The position numbers were made by a program, and so were the translations under genes. DNA of 64,000 bases from Alteromonas confluentis (GTDB lineage: Bacteria; Pseudomonadota; Gammaproteobacteria; Enterobacterales; Alteromonadaceae): NCBI RefSeq assembly GCF_001757105.1, contig NZ_MDHN01000006.1:1-64000 (forward strand). The letters run 5' to 3'. The stretch's first letter is position 1; each line of letters starts with the position of its first letter. The notes beneath the pieces are model-generated. The model worked only from the letters and a program-made list of their open reading frames with translations. It was not told the DNA's origin and searched no databases. Of this stretch, positions 63,623 to 64,000 are shown piece by piece.

Positions 63623-64000
63623 TTAGGCTGAGAAGGTAATACTGCGTTTTACTTTTTGCATGAGCGGGGCTAAGTCAGCACCTTTTTCACCCACAACCAT
63701 AATACTGGCTTTTTGTAGCGCCCAGCTTTCACCATGGTACTGATTGTCAGCAAACGCGTCGGGGACGTTCTGGTCGCGTTTCTGCGGCATAATAAACACC
63801 GACATGGGGCCCTGATCTGTGTCGAGGATCAAATGTAGACTCTGCGTTGTATTCAAGTGACAATAATTCGCTACCCGCACATTACCAATGGATGACACCA
63901 ATGTGCCGCCAAAACCGGCAAGCTTAGCGTTGATGAGATCCATGTTCACCGCAACCGCTGAATGAGATTGCTCGGTTTCTGAATAGCGCATGTGAGCAAG
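63623..64000 (-). CDS. DUF3379-like protein, C-terminal part (runs off window)
   Basis: Open through the right edge; the ATG at 63991 is probably internal. The visible 125 residues (AGFGG-LVSSIGNVRVANYCHL, FIMPQK, ASIMVVGEKG) resemble the C-terminal domain of DUF3379 proteins, which are often encoded after an ECF sigma factor and act as membrane-bound partners. That upstream context is outside the window. Confidence 0.5.
   Translation of the reverse strand, partial: LAHMRYSETEQSHSAVAVNMDLINAKLAGFGGTLVSSIGNVRVANYCHLNTTQSLHLILDTDQGPMSVFIMPQKRDQNVPDAFADNQYHGESWALQKASIMVVGEKGADLAPLMQKVKRSITFSA

Overview
The window reads as chromosomal DNA of a marine gammaproteobacterium, most likely Alteromonas or a close relative in the Alteromonadales. 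The basis is family resemblance of the proteins and gene order (rnt-motY, rnfABCDGE-nth, cysDC-cysQ-cysN with an SLC13 permease, TonB-dependent receptors next to FecI/FecR). No database search was run. Gene density is high and most genes are ordinary; the accessory flavour is limited to a group II intron tail at the left edge.

Layout. 1-0.9 kb: 3' part of a group II intron with its maturase and domains V-VI. 1-8.8 kb: a TonB-dependent receptor, an ECF sigma factor, a FecR-type anti-sigma protein, and a second, paralogous receptor carrying an extra N-terminal signalling domain. 8.9-14.3 kb: bfd, a 2-Cys peroxiredoxin, a sugar MFS transporter, rnt, motY (with a near-consensus sigma-28 promoter) and glpQ. 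14.5-21.4 kb: a small repeat-containing exported protein divergent from a retropepsin-like protease, a membrane spermidine-synthase-like protein divergent from a CadC-like regulator with a propeller sensor, and a VOC protein divergent from a LysR regulator. 21.5-27.8 kb: the rnfABCDGE-nth operon. 27.9-29.1 kb: two identical tRNA-Asn genes and then almost 1 kb without a recognisable large gene. 29.1-33.7 kb: MATE exporter, uvrB, a LysR regulator. 33.8-45.2 kb: DUF748 and DUF2780 proteins, queC/queE, a periplasmic binding protein, asnB, an M28 lipoprotein peptidase, DUF3025 and Yip1 proteins. 45.5-53.6 kb: a NatAB-type ABC exporter and a three-gene signalling unit (hybrid kinase, CheR, hybrid kinase). 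53.7-59.1 kb: sulfate activation operon. 59.5-64 kb: putP, a binding protein/chemoreceptor pair and the tail of a DUF3379-like gene.

Most notable non-coding stretch: 28.4-29.1 kb holds, in order, a LexA-type operator placed inside a sigma-70 promoter, a 10-bp-arm palindrome made of two facing DnaA boxes, a cluster of six GATC sites, three CTGTCA-type repeats at exact 11-bp spacing (PhoB-box pattern), and a foldable segment, all upstream of MATE-uvrB. This combination is not explained by the annotated genes. Other second-look items are the receptor pair built around one sigma/anti-sigma system, the exported DVAQLE-repeat protein, a CheR that lacks a CheB partner, and two homologous orphan binding proteins, one of them next to a chemoreceptor gene.
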